Made by a program: the position numbers and the translations under genes
Shown: one piece after another, positions 21,668 through 34,208 of the stretch
How positions within the stretch are numbered: position 1 is the stretch's first letter
How the letters are laid out: the number at the start of each line of letters is the position of its first letter
The notes under the pieces: generated by a model
The model's database searches: none
Told to the model about the DNA's origin: nothing
Seen by the model: only the letters and a program-made list of their open reading frames with translations
NCBI GenBank assembly: GCA_023213315.1
Contig: JAKCPI010006109.1
Coordinates: 62,001-126,000 of the forward strand
DNA length: 64,000 bases
From: Euborellia annulipes
Taxonomy: Eukaryota > Arthropoda > Insecta > Dermaptera > Anisolabididae
Direction: 5' to 3'

Positions 21668-22797
21668 TACTATATCTATATTAAAATAAATATAAAATAA
21701 TATATAGTAATATATAAAAAAAATTTATTTATTAGGTTTATTAAATTTTTAACCGAAACGTCCTTTTCATATTTAACTTATTTATTTAAAATTTATGTTT
21801 CTTCTCTCATAAATAATTATTGTTTGTAAAAGTCGTCTGAAATGTCGTCTAATTAAATAAAAATTATTTGTTAAAAAAAAAAGTCCCCCGAATAAATCCA
21901 CCATCATTTAAAAAGAATTCATCTTTCAAGCAATAATATCTGTTTTCCTTTTATGGCTCTTCCTTTCCTTTTTAGTCCCCTCCCCCTTTTTTTTTTTTAT
22001 TTGCATAGACAAGACTAATCCAAAAAATTCTTTTTCGGATTTATTTTAATGTCTGTTTCTTATATTATTAGACAAAAAGACAAATCTTGGCCTAAAAAGG
22101 ATTAATAGGAAATGTTGACATTGATGGAAATAATTTTTTTTTTATAATATTCGACTGATCTTCGAATTTAATAGATTATTATCTAAGTTCAGGTTTTTTT
22201 TTTTTTATTTTTTCTAAGTGAGATGTAAGTTTGTTTTTTTTCATTTTAAGTTCTGATAAAGGGATTTATTTTAATCCAAAAATTTCAAACGCTTTTAAGA
22301 AAATTATTCTAACTAATAAATTTGTTCAAAAGCTGTCAATTTGAAGATATTCTAAATATTTTAAATAATTAATAATTTCAGAGGTATGTTATTTTGAAAA
22401 TTGAGGGATTGTTTATTAATTATTTTCGGAGCATCGATTTAGTCGTTTATCTATTTATTTTTTGTAATTATTTATTTGATTGTTGTGTTTGTTTGTTTAT
22501 TTATCTATTTTTTTATTTATATTTAAATTTTGTCTCTTTTGATGGTAGGCTGGCCTAAATGTCTGAATTGTCGAGGGTGGGGGAAAAAAAGGAGCATCGT
22601 AGGCCCGTTGAACATTGAGACGTTTCGGGTCAAATTTATCAGGTGTTACTACATGAGATAAAATTTATACTTGAAATAAAAAAAAATTAAATTGCAAACA
22701 AACCTATAAATCAAAGAAACATAGGGTTTGAGGGGGGGAACGGAATAACAGATACACGGTAACCCCCTGTTCTTCAGAAGGAGAGGGTTTTGAGGTA
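21668..22797. other. no gene seen; one-sided hammerhead-like trace near 22580-22650
   Basis: On the minus strand 22600-22645 reads CCTGATAAATTTGACCCGAAACGTC. It shares CCCGAAACGTC with the ribozyme at 47199 but lacks stem II and has A in place of G in the core. I read it as a decayed relative. The remainder is AT-rich. Confidence 0.35.
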
Positions 22798-23197
22798 CAT
22801 GTACCGGTCAAAAAAGTGCCAAGTTAATGTTTTTTGAATATAACTTATCCAAAAATGAAAAACTTCTTAAAAATTATCAAATTTTATTAATTCATTAAAA
22901 AGAAGCAAAAATTTACAAGTTGAAGTACAGCAAAATATGAAGGTGAACTCATTATACAGTATATAAGATGTAGGATTAATAAATAAGAAAAATTTCCTAA
23001 ATAAAGAATCTGTAGAAAATAAAAAAAGTAAAAATCACTTCCAAAGGCATTAAATTTTTAATTTTAAAAAATTTGGTTTATTACTGTAGTTGCTTGTAAT
23101 TGAGTTTAAGGTCGTTCAAAAACGGATAATATGACTCAGCAATTTAAAACAATATTTGGCCCCAGTGGATGAAAAAACATGATCTTGACCGGTACTG
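22798..23197. mobile_element. Tc1-like element remnant, 400 bp
   Basis: The left end CATGTACCGGTCAAAAAAGT and the right end, complement CAGTACCGGTCAAGATCATG, match a widespread Tc1-like terminus. TA lies outside both (22796-22797, 23198-23199). The interior is AT-rich with no transposase frame. Confidence 0.7.
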
Positions 23198-25489
23198 TAT
23201 ATATATATATGGAAATTTTTTTTTTAATTTTCTGTAGCAAAGACCGATATTGGGACAATAAATTTGATCCGAAACTTCTGGCTGCTTCTGCCTTCCTTCT
23301 TTATTAATTAAACTTAATGTTAATTTTGAGAAAAAATTATATTTCAATTTTTGTTATTTTAGGGTATAGTGAGTAAATTTTATATTAAAAATTGAAATCA
23401 TTCATTTATATTTAATTAGTTAAGCCAAGTTGGAATTTGTTTGTTTCAAATATTTTATTTGTTAATTTTTTTTTTCTCTGATTTTAAAGAAGGACTTAAA
23501 AATCTTAAAGATGCCAAGCATCCGTTGCTCCCTTCTTCTAGCCCACCCTGGACTAAGGGTTCCTAGACATGAATATTTTATGAATTGAATTGAGAATTTC
23601 TGACACAAAGGGTTTATTCTTAAAAAAAAAAATGTAAAACTATTTTGAAAAAAAATGTTATTGTTGATCTCGGGCGAGTCTAAAATATATTAAAAAATTT
23701 AATTTTTGGATTTGAGGAATGTGGAAAATATTTTTAAAATTTTCTTTGATAATCATAATAATTATTAGGTCAAAAATTATATTCTTTTTTTTTATTATCA
23801 AAGTATGTATTGATATAATTTTCGTGAGTTTCTGAGTTGAATCGCTTGAATACATAATAATGTATTTAAAATTCTCAACAGATACCCTCTCTTAACTTTA
23901 ATATATGTGGACTATAAAAGTTAAATTATTATCATTATTTTAGATATAGAATAGAACCAAAAGTTTATTCAAAAAAAAAAAAAAACAATTTCCGGGATAT
24001 TTAAAATAAAACAATGGTCTATAAGATCGTGGGTGTTTATTTAATTAGGTAATTAAAAAAACTAACAAACGTCAAAAATGACAATTCTTTTTTTTTAATA
24101 AATAAATAAATGGGTTCAACTCCCGGCGGTGCCTAGTTTTTTAGGCTATCTGAGTTAATTAATTTTTTTTATAAAAAAAAGAAACTTCATCATTTGATTT
24201 TGTTCATTGTAATATATCGCAAAAGAATTTAAATAGAGAATGTAGACAAAAGTAAACTTTTTTATTCTTAATCATAACCTTTGAAAAAGAAAGATTAATC
24301 ATTTATAATCAGAGAGGGGAACTTTTAACCTGTCCAAATTCTTTTCGATGTTTCCACTTGACGTCTTCAATCTTGTATATAAGTGGACAATTATTTATTA
24401 AGAAAATCAGAAAAAAAAAATTAAATAAATAAGAGATGTGAATTCAATTGAAAACACTTCCAAAAATCAGTTCACAATTATTTTATTTATTCAGGTTATT
24501 TGTATTTGACAAACAATGTTTTAAGTGAATAAATGAAAGTCAATGAATCTCTTAAAGAAAAAGGAACGCGATTTATGAAATGGTTGAATCGAAATCGAAG
24601 CAATTCAACTTGAAGAGAGTTCTAATAATATTAATGAAGAGAAGAAAAAAAAAAAAAAAAAGAAGAAGCAGAAGAGGAAAAAAGTCTTTGTGAAGAGTGT
24701 GAGAGTTTGAATAAACCCCTGAAGAGTTGAAGAGGCCAGGAATGCCTTAAGGCCCTTCAGAAGACGTCAAGGGGGTGGGGAGAACTTGACAAGGGTCTTC
24801 CAAAATATTCCTCAACAAATCCACGTCGATTTTTTCTCCAATTCTTCTCCTGAATGCCCCTGGGGCTCCGGTGTTTATTTGTTTGTGGCTTGTGGTTGTC
24901 TCAAGAACCACGTCACTTCAGCCTTCTATCATTTTATTAAGAAACTCCACTCATTATAGCGTTTTATATATACAGTATCTATATTATATATATATATATA
25001 TATATAAAAGGAAGTCTGCTTAGCTTAGGGGTATATTTTCTATAAAAGATGGGGGTGATGTCAAAAGGAAGTGGAAAGTTAAGATAGAAATTATTAGATA
25101 AGTACGTAACTAAATTAAAAAATGGGAGGTTTTCTTTTCAACAATTTTTTTGTTAAAATTTGTTTATATCACTAACATTAATGAAAAAATTTAATATCTC
25201 CCTCACGTTTCATTCAAATGTCTTAAATTTTAAAGATTGCACTTTTTTCAGAAACGTAACCAGAAAAGGGGACACAAATAAATTTTTAGCAAGTTTATAA
25301 TTTATTCAATTTATTTATTACGACATTGACATTGTATTTCATCAAATTGTTTTTAAAAACTTTTTTAATAGTGTGTACTCTGAGGCCCCCTCTCTACTAT
25401 GAATTAAATGAATAAAAATAATTAATCCAGTTTTCTATAGTGAATTTCAAAAAATTAAATTTTATTTTTTTATTAATTTCCAAGAATAA
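23198..25489. other. no gene seen; purine-rich and GC-richer island at 24560-24930
   Basis: 24640-24735 is an A/G tract. It is followed by CTTCAGAAGACGTCAAGGGG and CCCTGGGGCTCCGGTG with no repeat-family match and no frame. A (TA)n run lies at about 24984-25006. The rest is AT-rich. Confidence 0.35.
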
Positions 25490-26312
25490 TTTTTACTTTC
25501 TCTTACATATATATGTAATATATAGTGAGAAAGTATTGCGATCATGTCAAAAATGTTATGTAAAAATTTTAATGGAAATACATGTTTTGAGGTCCTCTGA
25601 GTCCAAAAAAGTGGGTCCCGCAAATTGGTCTGTGTGTCTGTGGGCATTTTTAAGCATGAAGGTACTGAGTTAGGAGGTTGAAATTTTATATTTATATTAG
25701 GTACCCTCCCGGACAGTTTAAATAAGCTTTTGAACAAAATCGACCAAAAATTACTAGTACTTTACTAAAGTACTTTTTCAGTTTTTTTCGATTTTCTCTA
25801 AATTGGCTCAAACGATTTTAATTAAAATTCATAAATCAACTATTTTTTAGATGCTTTTTAAAAAGTAATAAATAAAATTTTTCGTGAAAATTGTTTGAAG
25901 TACACTTTACTGATGTAATATTTCAGATTTTTCAAATTCATTTTTCGGCTCTTCCTTCCATAGAGCGAATGTTATGGAGATTTGCATGTTAATTTCGATT
26001 CAAAAGGGGACCCTTTGGAACTTTTTACACATTTAAACAAAATTTTTCCAACACTTATGAAATTTTGTATTTAATAAGGATTCTCTATTGTGTATAAAAT
26101 ATCCAAAGTTTGACAAATAATCATAGTTTGTTTCAAGGAGTCAACATTTAAAATACACAGAGCCTATGGAAATTTTGAATCAATAGACTTCTTTTTACTT
26201 TTTAATTATGAAATGCAAGTGGTCAAGTTTGGATCAAGGTGCTATGGGAAACTAAATATATCTCGACAAAAAATCTGGTGTACTGTGAGTTATATCACAC
26301 CTAGATTTTTTT
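25490..26312 (+). repeat. dispersed family A, long-type complete copy
   Basis: It has the left hairpin (TTTACTTTCTCTTAC...GTGAGAAAGTATTG) and the core at 25751-25777. The long-subtype middle (GGCTCTTCCTTCCATAGAG at 25949; AGTCAACATTTAAAATACAC at 26140) is present. The right end is a shortened hairpin (TCTGGTGTACTGTGAG..TCACACCTAGA). Confidence 0.85.
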
Positions 26313-27399
26313 AAACACAATTTGATGTGACTTCGTTCAAAATCCAGTAACTATTAGGTTTTTTAGATTAAAAGCTAATAAACAACATTAAAATCTATGA
26401 CCCACTTCAATTTCTGACTAGTTGTTTTACCCGTTATTTATTAATGAAATAATTAACAATGAAAATCATGTGTTTTTCTATTAAAATTATTTTATTTAGT
26501 TTTTTTTTTCTGAAAAGAATAGTATTAATATTCATTGAGAATTATTGGAGAGTTTCCTCTCCAAACTCGTAATCCTCGTTTTGAAGTCGGTGCTTTTTTG
26601 ATTTAGAAATGAAAAAGAATATCCTTCAAGCCAGTTATTTATCTTGGCGCTCTTCTTATTATAAATCATTTGTTTATATTTCGATAGAGATGAGATATTG
26701 ATATTAATTATTTAAATCCAGCATTTTGATGAGGATCTGTGGCGAGGTTCCGTCTAAATGGAACTTATGCCAGCCTGGAGGAGCATTGTCATTCAACGAG
26801 ATTCGAAACGCACTAGGTACAACAAATATATCATTAGCTGTCAAATTGAGAATTATAAAAGATTTCCCATTGTCAGAATTCAGTTGCAAGCCAATAAATC
26901 AAAGAACTTGGCCATTTATTTTAAAATATCTTTTATGTTTCAAGGTTTAAGAACCATTTTTCGATACAGCCGGGCAAATCAGATGGGATTCTTTTGAAAA
27001 ACTAGTGTCAAAGACAAATGCTCTGTGATAAATTGCGAAAATCGCGATTTTTTTTTTTTGGACCTTCCTAGAAAGAGAATTTATAAAAATTGTGGATTTT
27101 TTAAGAGTTATGTTGCAGGTTGGGATTCTATCCTAAATCCTAATATATTATCATTCTTGTTGTTTGTTTATATATATTTTTTTTAACTAACTCCTTACTA
27201 TTATTATCTAGAATTCTATCTGTGATTTTTAATTTCATTTTCGATATGCCAAATAATTTTTAATATATTACGACTTCAAAATTATGTCGAATTTTTGCAT
27301 TTAAAGGATACATTTTTAATAATATTTTTTATTTCTATAATATATTAAAATTTTAAAACTTATAATAAAAGAAATAAAATGTTAAAAATTAAAATAAAA
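26313..27399. other. no confirmed gene; island with several open frames at 26707-27000
   Basis: Between 26707 and 26997 two plus frames and one minus frame are open. The plus frame from ATG at 26729 contains GALSFNEIRNALGTTNISL, which faintly recalls ISxxDIRxAxG motifs of phage tail-type proteins. The minus frame could begin after a CAATTTGACAG acceptor and end at TAA near 26707. Neither is supported by anything else. Confidence 0.25.
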
Positions 27400-27910
27400 A
27401 AATGAGAATATACATTTTATAACGTATTTAATTTCCCATAGCACATTAGTTCCAAACTTGACCACTTGCATTTCATAAACAATAAAAGAGTAAAGTATGC
27501 TTCAAAAGATTTCAAGGGAAAAATAAGAATATATATTTTAAAGAGCATCTAAAAAAAATAATTGATTTTTTTACTTTTTTTATTTTAATCAAAATCGTTG
27601 GAGCGAATTTTGAGAAAATCGAAAAACACTGAAAAAGTACATCAATAAAGTACTAGTACTTTTTAGCCAATTTTGTTCAAAAGATTATTTTAACTGTCCG
27701 AGTGGGTACCTAACTTAAATATAAAATTTCAATCAAATAGCTCAATTCCTTCATGCTTAAAATCATTACACACAAACACCCAGACAGACCACATTTTTGG
27801 ACTTCAAAACATGTATTTCCATCAAAATCGAATCAACATCGAACTTTCGACATGATCCCAATACTTTCTCCTATATATTTCATATATACATAGATAAGAG
27901 AAAGTAAAAA
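27400..27910 (-). repeat. dispersed family A copy
   Basis: It shows the antisense long-type middle (CCATAGCACATTAGTTCCAAAC), the core AAAGTACTAGTACTTT at 27648-27663 and the end AATACTTTCTCCTATATATT...AAGAGAAAGTAAAA at 27862-27910. Confidence 0.8.
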
Positions 27911-29442
27911 TAAAAATTTACTTTGTTCAATATTTAGGCTAATATTCAATTAATTGCATGAATCAAAAGTACAAATTTTAATATGAGTCAATATTTAAAT
28001 TTGTTATTTTATTTTTTTTTCTAATTCCTCCAAAATTTCATTGTTGTCTGCCAGTTTGTTATCCATTTATAAAGAGGTGGAGGTGTCAACATGGTGTCAC
28101 TGTGACATGACGTGACGATGATGACAGTTTTTCAATCCAGAACAGCATGTTCACTTCTCAGCGATCAAAGTTACATTTGGACAACAAACTGGCACACCTT
28201 TTAAGAGCTCTGAAAAAAAAATCATTCTCCAAATCTATATAAAATTTTGACTCCCTTGTCTGAAAAGTTCATTTTTTATTAACAACACATATTTAATTAT
28301 TTCATCTGTTTTAATGGTCCATTTTCTACTTATCCACATGATATATAAATAAAAAAATCTATTTCACCTGAAAAGTTTTTATAATTTAATTATGAGAGTA
28401 ATAAAACAGGTACAAAGTCTCTCCGAAGAAAACAAATAAATTGACAGAAGACTAAACTCTTAAGTAAATATTTTAGCTTAAAAAAAAGTAAAAAAATAAA
28501 AAGAAAAAAAAATTTAATTGCTTAAAACCACAAAACGACATTCTCATAAATGCTCTGAAAAATTCGCCGCTGCTTTATAAACAAGTAAATTTTTATCTTA
28601 AAAGAAAAATATGATTTATTTATTATAAGATTTCTTTGAATCTAACAATTTATTTACATAAAATTATTTTAATAAATTTAAATTTTTCTTGATAAGGAAA
28701 TACTTTTCTTTTTTTTTTATTTTTTAACTTTTAATTGCATTAGAATCTATTTTTTTTTTCTTACCATCTTTTACGAGATATAAAACGATTAGTCTAAAAT
28801 GTCGGGTTTTTAAAACTAAAATTTTTAATTAAACAAATGAAATCACATTCCCAAATTTTTTTTTTCGTATATTAATAAAATTCTTTTAAAATCTCTCGAG
28901 TGAGTTATTTTTTTTTTATCGGGGATAATTAATGGATGACTTATAGTTATTTATTAAAAAAAAAAATATTGAAACTTATTTTTAATAATTATTATAAAAT
29001 TTGTAATAATAATAAATTTTTTTTTTTCAAATTAATTTAGTCCAAGATTTTTATACATATAACAAAGTGAATGTAAAAATATTTCTCATAAAAAGAAAAT
29101 TATAGAGTATTTATTAGTGATTAGCCTAAGCCAATTAACCGATTACCCGACCATTTGAAAACCAATTAGTCAGCCTCTTAATCGGTCACTTATCACACAA
29201 TCATGAAATTTTTATTTGTCATTTTTTTCGGGTGCGAAAATTTTTATTCACCTTTTTCTTCTCCAAAAGTATTATTTACAAATTTTATCACCATTTTTTA
29301 AGGGGTGAAGGAAAAAAAAATATTTTTGTATCATATTAATAATCTATTGATTTCTAAAAATAAAAATAAATTACTATTTTAAATAAGTGATAGATAGATT
29401 TCTTATTTATTAATTTTTCACTATGTTTTAACTATTAATATA
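27911..29442. other. no gene seen; island with CRE-like sites at 28070-28215
   Basis: 28080-28130 holds GGTGTCACTGTGACATGACG and ACGTGACGATGATGACAG. These are several TGACG/TGACA half-sites packed together in a non-repeat island. The following 1.2 kb is very AT-rich with A and T runs and no frame. Confidence 0.35.
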
Positions 29443-30310
29443 TATATGTTAATATTATATATAGAAAGAGAATTCATGTCAAAAATTCGATTTTGAGATT
29501 TTATTATTATTATTATACATACACCCAGTCCAATTACATGGTTTTTTTTTAATGTAACAAAAAGAGAAGCGGTATAACTTTTCAAGAGACCCAGTATAAC
29601 AAGATCCAACAATAAATAAAATATATAACAACAATAAACTATAACAAAATTGTAGTAAAAATAAAATTTTGCAATAAATAACAAAAATATAATAAAAAAA
29701 AATAACTTAGCTTAGATAAAACTTTAAAATAAATAATAAAAATAAAATATGAAAAATATAACAATACGGTTGTAGAAATAAATTTTTGCAATAAATAACA
29801 AAAATAAAATACAAAAAATTCAAATTATGATGGAAATACGTTTTGAGGTCCCTAAAAAAGTGTGTTCTGCAAAATGGTATGTCTGTCTGTGAATAAAATA
29901 TCTCAAGAACGTGCTAAAAGATTAAAATTTGATATTTAAGTTAAGTACTCTTCTAGCACGTAACACGAAGCTTTTGAAAAAAATCGGGCAAAGAGTACTA
30001 GTACTTTACTTTTTCAGTTTTTTTCGATTTCCTCAAAATTCGTTCTTACGATTTTGATTAAAATTCAAAAATAAATTATTTTTTAAATGCTCTTTCAAAT
30101 GTATATTCTCATTTTTTTGAAGCATAATTTACTCTTGATGTACTTCATAGGAAAGAGGAGAAATTGTTGTTATAGTAACAAAATATTCATTTGTATAAAT
30201 TTGACATCTTGAATTTTAATGCACTGCCGGAAACAATGTCGAAATAAAATTCTGACGTGATAAACATTTAATTGAAAGTTGTGTGCGTCTAGTCACACCA
30301 GATTTTTCTA
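29443..30310 (+). repeat. dispersed family A copy with low-complexity insertion
   Basis: The left part stops at GAGATTTTATTATT (about 29500) and A resumes at TGATGGAAATACG (about 29829). The inserted 320 bp includes two related AT-rich blocks around TTTTGCAATAAATAACAAAA (29669 and 29783). The core (29994-30008) and the right end CTAGTCACACCAGA (30288) follow. Confidence 0.75.
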
Positions 30311-31779
30311 ACTTTTTTAGTTTTTTCTTTTTTAATTTTTATTTTGAGTCTTGCCTTTCCGCCTATACTCGTCACTTTTCTTGTTTTTTTTATAATTCTC
30401 AAAAAAAAAAAAAAAAAAAAAATTATTAAAATTTACTACCCCTATTTTTTGTGACTATTCAATTCATCTAAATTTATTATTAAAGTAACAAAAATTTTTA
30501 AATGATGATGAAGATGAATTTCATTTCATTATTTTTCTTTATTCCATCCATCAAATATTTTCTCCATGCAAAAAAAAAAAAAAAAAAAAAAACTTGAAAT
30601 GATAAATGAATAATGTCTACACTTTAAATAATATTAATAATGAATAAGCTTACAAGAGAGTATAATTCGCCCTTGATAGTCCTACACAAGTTTTGACAAC
30701 GCCCTCCTGTCTCTCCTCTTCTTTTTCTTTGATACCCCTCAGGTCTTGGTTCTCAGTTCTCGATTCTCGGTTCTCGTCTCTCGACCGAGACATTTATATT
30801 TTTATTTATTTCAAAAATATCTCCCTAAATTAATGGTGGGTTCCGTCAATAAATAAAGGCTGGCTGCCCATCTCCAAGGGCTCCGCCACCTGGCTGCCCG
30901 GCCTCATTATAGCTTATTCAATGGAGCTATATAAATTTACCATAACACAAGATGAAAAAAAAAAGAATTCTTATTTTTCATGAACTTACCACTTTGTTAT
31001 TTTACTTGTGCAACTTAATATTGATATTTAAATTGTATATCTACACATAAATCATTTTTTTTTTTCATATGTTTTGACCTTAACCATATACAATGCCATT
31101 TATTGCCTATTGTAGTTACACTTTATTAATTCCAAAAGTAACACTTTGTATACGCGGTGTGAGTATCCATACATTATTTCCAGTCAAGTATTATTTATTT
31201 ATAAGGTCCTTTCTTTCTCGAGTTTCCAATTTCGAATGCACAAATCGCTCTTCTAAATTCAATCACTTTCCAAAAGAATCACTTAGCATTTGTCTTTTTT
31301 TTTTTTTATTTACAAAATAAGCCATTTAGGAAGAAATAATTATTATTTGGAGAAGCAAAACATTTGTTTTCGTTTGGTTTTGTTTTACCATTTTTTTTTT
31401 TTTTTTTTACTTTGTATTCTTGAATTAATAGTGTTCTTGATTATAAAAATTTGAACATATAAGAAATAAATATACCCTTATTTAAAATTTTTATCAAAGT
31501 TATTGCAATAATAAGCCTCACTTAGAGTCGGGCAATTGGGGCAACCGCCGATAAAAATATTTTTTTTTTGGCCTTTTTTTGTTTTATTTTATAGTTTTCG
31601 CAATTTTAAATTTTTGAAAAGTTTTTTTACTTAGTTTATTTTTAAAATGGGCCTCGTAATTTCATATTTGCTCTGAGCCGGTTAAAAATAGGACTATAAT
31701 ATTATCTCCTTAAAATATTCTAAGAATATTCGCATTGTTTAATAATTAGTAAATCTAGTGGTGTCAAAAATGGCGACTA
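30311..31779. other. no gene seen; GC-richer island at 30660-30930
   Basis: 30750-30790 carries a degenerate TTCTCGG/TTCTCAG run (GTTCTCAGTTCTCGATTCTC). 30850-30905 carries GGCTGGCTGCCCATCTCC and CACCTGGCTGCCCGG, a near direct repeat of TGGCTGCCC. No frame. A runs of about 20 lie at 30402-30421 and 30570-30590. Confidence 0.35.
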
Positions 31780-32218
31780 CACTGTTAAAAATTTTCAAGG
31801 GATATTCATAAACAAGGAGGTCTGTTACACAAACTGTTTATTAATTTTACATTCGGGTATATGAAAAGTTTATATACGAAAAAATGAACTTTCATAAAAG
31901 TTTCATAAAGGGGTACTAGTTAAAAAAAAATCGTCCCTTGAGAGGTTTGAACCTGAGCTCTTGGTTTCTTCCCTTCATATACGTCGCCTTTGCCATCTCA
32001 ACTACTTACTTTATTAAGAATATTATTAATTAGAGGATGTCGGACTGGTGAAAATAATATTATACTTTTTTAAGCTACTTAAATTTGATTAATATTTTTT
32101 TTTTTTTTTTTACTTCATAAACTATTTTATGAATTTGATTTCACAAACTGGGTATATTAAAATTCAAGCACAACAGTATATGAAAAACCATTGAAAATTC
32201 ATATTTTTTTTTACAGTG
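31780..32218. mobile_element. TA-flanked inverted-repeat element, 439 bp, containing a tRNA-like segment
   Basis: The left end CACTGTTAAAAATTTTCAAG and the right end, complement CACTGTAAAAAAAAATATGA, are inverted copies, and TA lies outside each. Inside, on the minus strand at about 31938-32010, AGGTTCAAACC resembles a Pol III B box. It is preceded at tRNA-like spacing by TAGTTGAGATGGCAAAGGC, an A-box-like word. The superfamily is not certain. Confidence 0.55.
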
Positions 32219-32656
32219 TAGTATTCCAAAAATAAATAAATATCACCAAATTAAAAATCATCAAGCCGATTACTTTTCCTAATTATCTTTCAATTTCAAA
32301 ACTTTTTAGACTTAAATATAATAAGTATTTGTTATTTAAAAAAAAAAAACGGGCTTCTATATACGTATTTATTATTATTTTTAACGTTTTGCGCCGCAAA
32401 CCTTGTTGCGCCCTTGGCTGGCGCCTCTTTTTGCCACACCCTCATTAAGGCATTGATTCTGAACTCTGAACGTAGGTTTTTATTTATGCTCGATTAAAGT
32501 ACTATCAAGAGATTAGCTAAATAAGAAAATATTTAAAACTAGAAATGTATTTAAAAAGTTAGAATTTTTTAATTTAAAAGTGTTTCTTGGTAGTCTTGGT
32601 TTCAAAATAGTCATGTAGGTAATATACATTTAGGACGGTAATCTGATGTCTAATAA
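32219..32656. other. no gene seen; AT-rich
   Basis: AT-rich, with a short GC patch TTGCGCCGCAAACCTTGTTG at 32388. No frame or family match. Confidence 0.4.
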
Positions 32657-33488
32657 TTTTTACTTTCTCTTACCTATATAGGTAATATATAGTGAGAAAG
32701 TATTGTGATCATGTCAAATATTTAATGTCGAAACTTTGAGGTTTGAGGTCCCCTGAATCCAAAAAGATGGTTCCTTTTTTCTATTAACCCTCATGGACAG
32801 TTAAAATAAATAAGCTTTTGAACAAAATCGGTCAAAAAGTACTAGTACTTTACTGAAGTACTTTTTCAGCTTTTTTCGATTTACTCAAAATCTATCTATT
32901 TTAATTAAAATTCATAAATCAACAATTTTTAGATGCTCTTTAAAAAGTGTATCAGTAAAAGTTTTAGTGAAAATTGTTTGAAGTACACTTTAATGATGTA
33001 GTATTTCAGATTTTTCAAATTTATTATTTTATTATTATTATTCTTTATTTTCTTTATTTATTTATCTTTCGGCTCTTCTTTCCATAGACCCAATGTTAAA
33101 TCCCTATGGGAATTTGCTTGTAAATTTCGGTTCAAAAGGTGTTGGATGCCCTTTGGAATTTTTTACACATTTAAAAAATAATTCTTATGGAGTTTAGTAT
33201 TTATTTAGGATTTACTCCTATTGTATATAAAATATCCAAATATGAGAATAAAATTTTGAAAAATAAATATAATTTATTTCAAACAGTCAACATTTAAAAT
33301 ACACAGAGCCTTTTTGAATCAACTTTTTTTTTTTACTTATGAAACGCATCTGGTCAAATTTGGAACTAGGGTGCAATGGTAACTAAATATATCTCGACAC
33401 AAAAAATCTGGTGTGACGTACAGTACACAACTTTCAATTATCGAAGGTAAGAGAAAGTTGTGTGCTGTTCGTTAAGTCACACCAGAAT
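32657..33488 (+). repeat. dispersed family A, long-type complete copy
   Basis: It has the left hairpin (TTTACTTTCTCTTACC...GTGAGAAAGTATTG), the core at 32837-32852, the long-type middle (GGCTCTTCTTTCCATAGAC at 33071; AGTCAACATTTAAAATACAC) and a full right hairpin ending AAGTCACACCAGA at 33484. Confidence 0.85.
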
Positions 33489-33536
33489 TTAAATTTTAAT
33501 TTGGATTTTTGCAATTCCTCCTCTATTATAATCAGA

Positions 33537-33735
33537 TCTGTAGCCAGGGAGGTCCAAACCCCAACGAAATTTCGAAAAATTATAAATAAAAGGAAATATG
33601 ATGTCAAAATTTTAAATACTGTTAAAAATTATGAAAAATATTTTATTTTGCTTTATAATTTGGGAGGAGGGATTACCTATAAGATCATCCGAACCCTCCC
33701 TCCACGAAAAAATTTCCTAGCTACGGAAATTTTAC
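33537..33735 (+). repeat. dispersed family C copy
   Basis: It starts CTGTAGCCAGGGAGGTCC. It shares TTAAATACTGTTAAAAATTA with the copy at 7029, then GATCATCCGAACCCTCCCTC, and ends with the mirror word CCTAGCTACGG (about 33716). The inverted ends are still visible. The 116-codon frame that overlaps it spans the A and C copies and is not a gene. Confidence 0.55.
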
Positions 33736-33947
33736 GAAATACATTTTTTTTATCTCTTCAAAATTCTTGTATACCACCAAATAATTTAGGTTGCCTGTCC
33801 CTTTTTTTTTAAATCGATCATCAGGCCATATTATCTTTTTTAAAAATTATACTCAAAAATAACTTATCTAAATTTATCAATAAATCTAAATATAAAATTT
33901 TCCAAGAGAATAGAATTATAAAAAAAAAAAAATAAATTTTTAATGAA

Positions 33948-34208
33948 TTATTTATATATGAGCGCATTCTTTTCGTGTACTACCCAATTTAATAATTTGA
34001 TTGGAGTGAATAATCTGAATAATAAGCGATAAAAATGCTTGAATGAGGCAGTTCTGGCTTTCCCAAAGCTAAGGCTGCCCCTTATTAAAAGAATGCCGAG
34101 GGGCATTCGCTGAATGCTGATAGCAGCCAGTAATTTCCAGGAATTAGTGGTCCATCTCTGACGAACACCCACCACAGCCTCGGGTTTTATATCCAATATC
34201 GAATACAT
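33948..34208 (-). CDS. unrecognised 86-codon open frame, low confidence
   Basis: A minus-strand frame starts at ATG 34208 (context CCCCATG) and ends in TAA. It lies in a slightly GC-richer, non-repeat patch, and its first half has a less biased composition than the usual chance frames here. It includes a basic, aromatic C-terminal third. I recognise no domain, signal peptide or clear membrane segment, and there are no obvious flanking splice sites. It could be a single small exon, or chance. The spacer 34209-34886 is AT-rich and holds nothing I can support. Confidence 0.15.
   Translation of the reverse strand: MYSILDIKPEAVVGVRQRWTTNSWKLLAAISIQRMPLGILLIRGSLSFGKARTASFKHFYRLLFRLFTPIKLLNWVVHEKNALIYK

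Noticed and set aside
25440..25673. Similar short peptides at several places (25440, 49112, 56967 and minus 19952)
   Set aside because: They are the same left part of family A read in one frame. Frame breaks elsewhere in the copies show no coding constraint.
33462..33812. 116-codon plus-strand frame
   Set aside because: It starts in the right hairpin of family A and crosses a family C copy, so it is a chance read-through of repeats.
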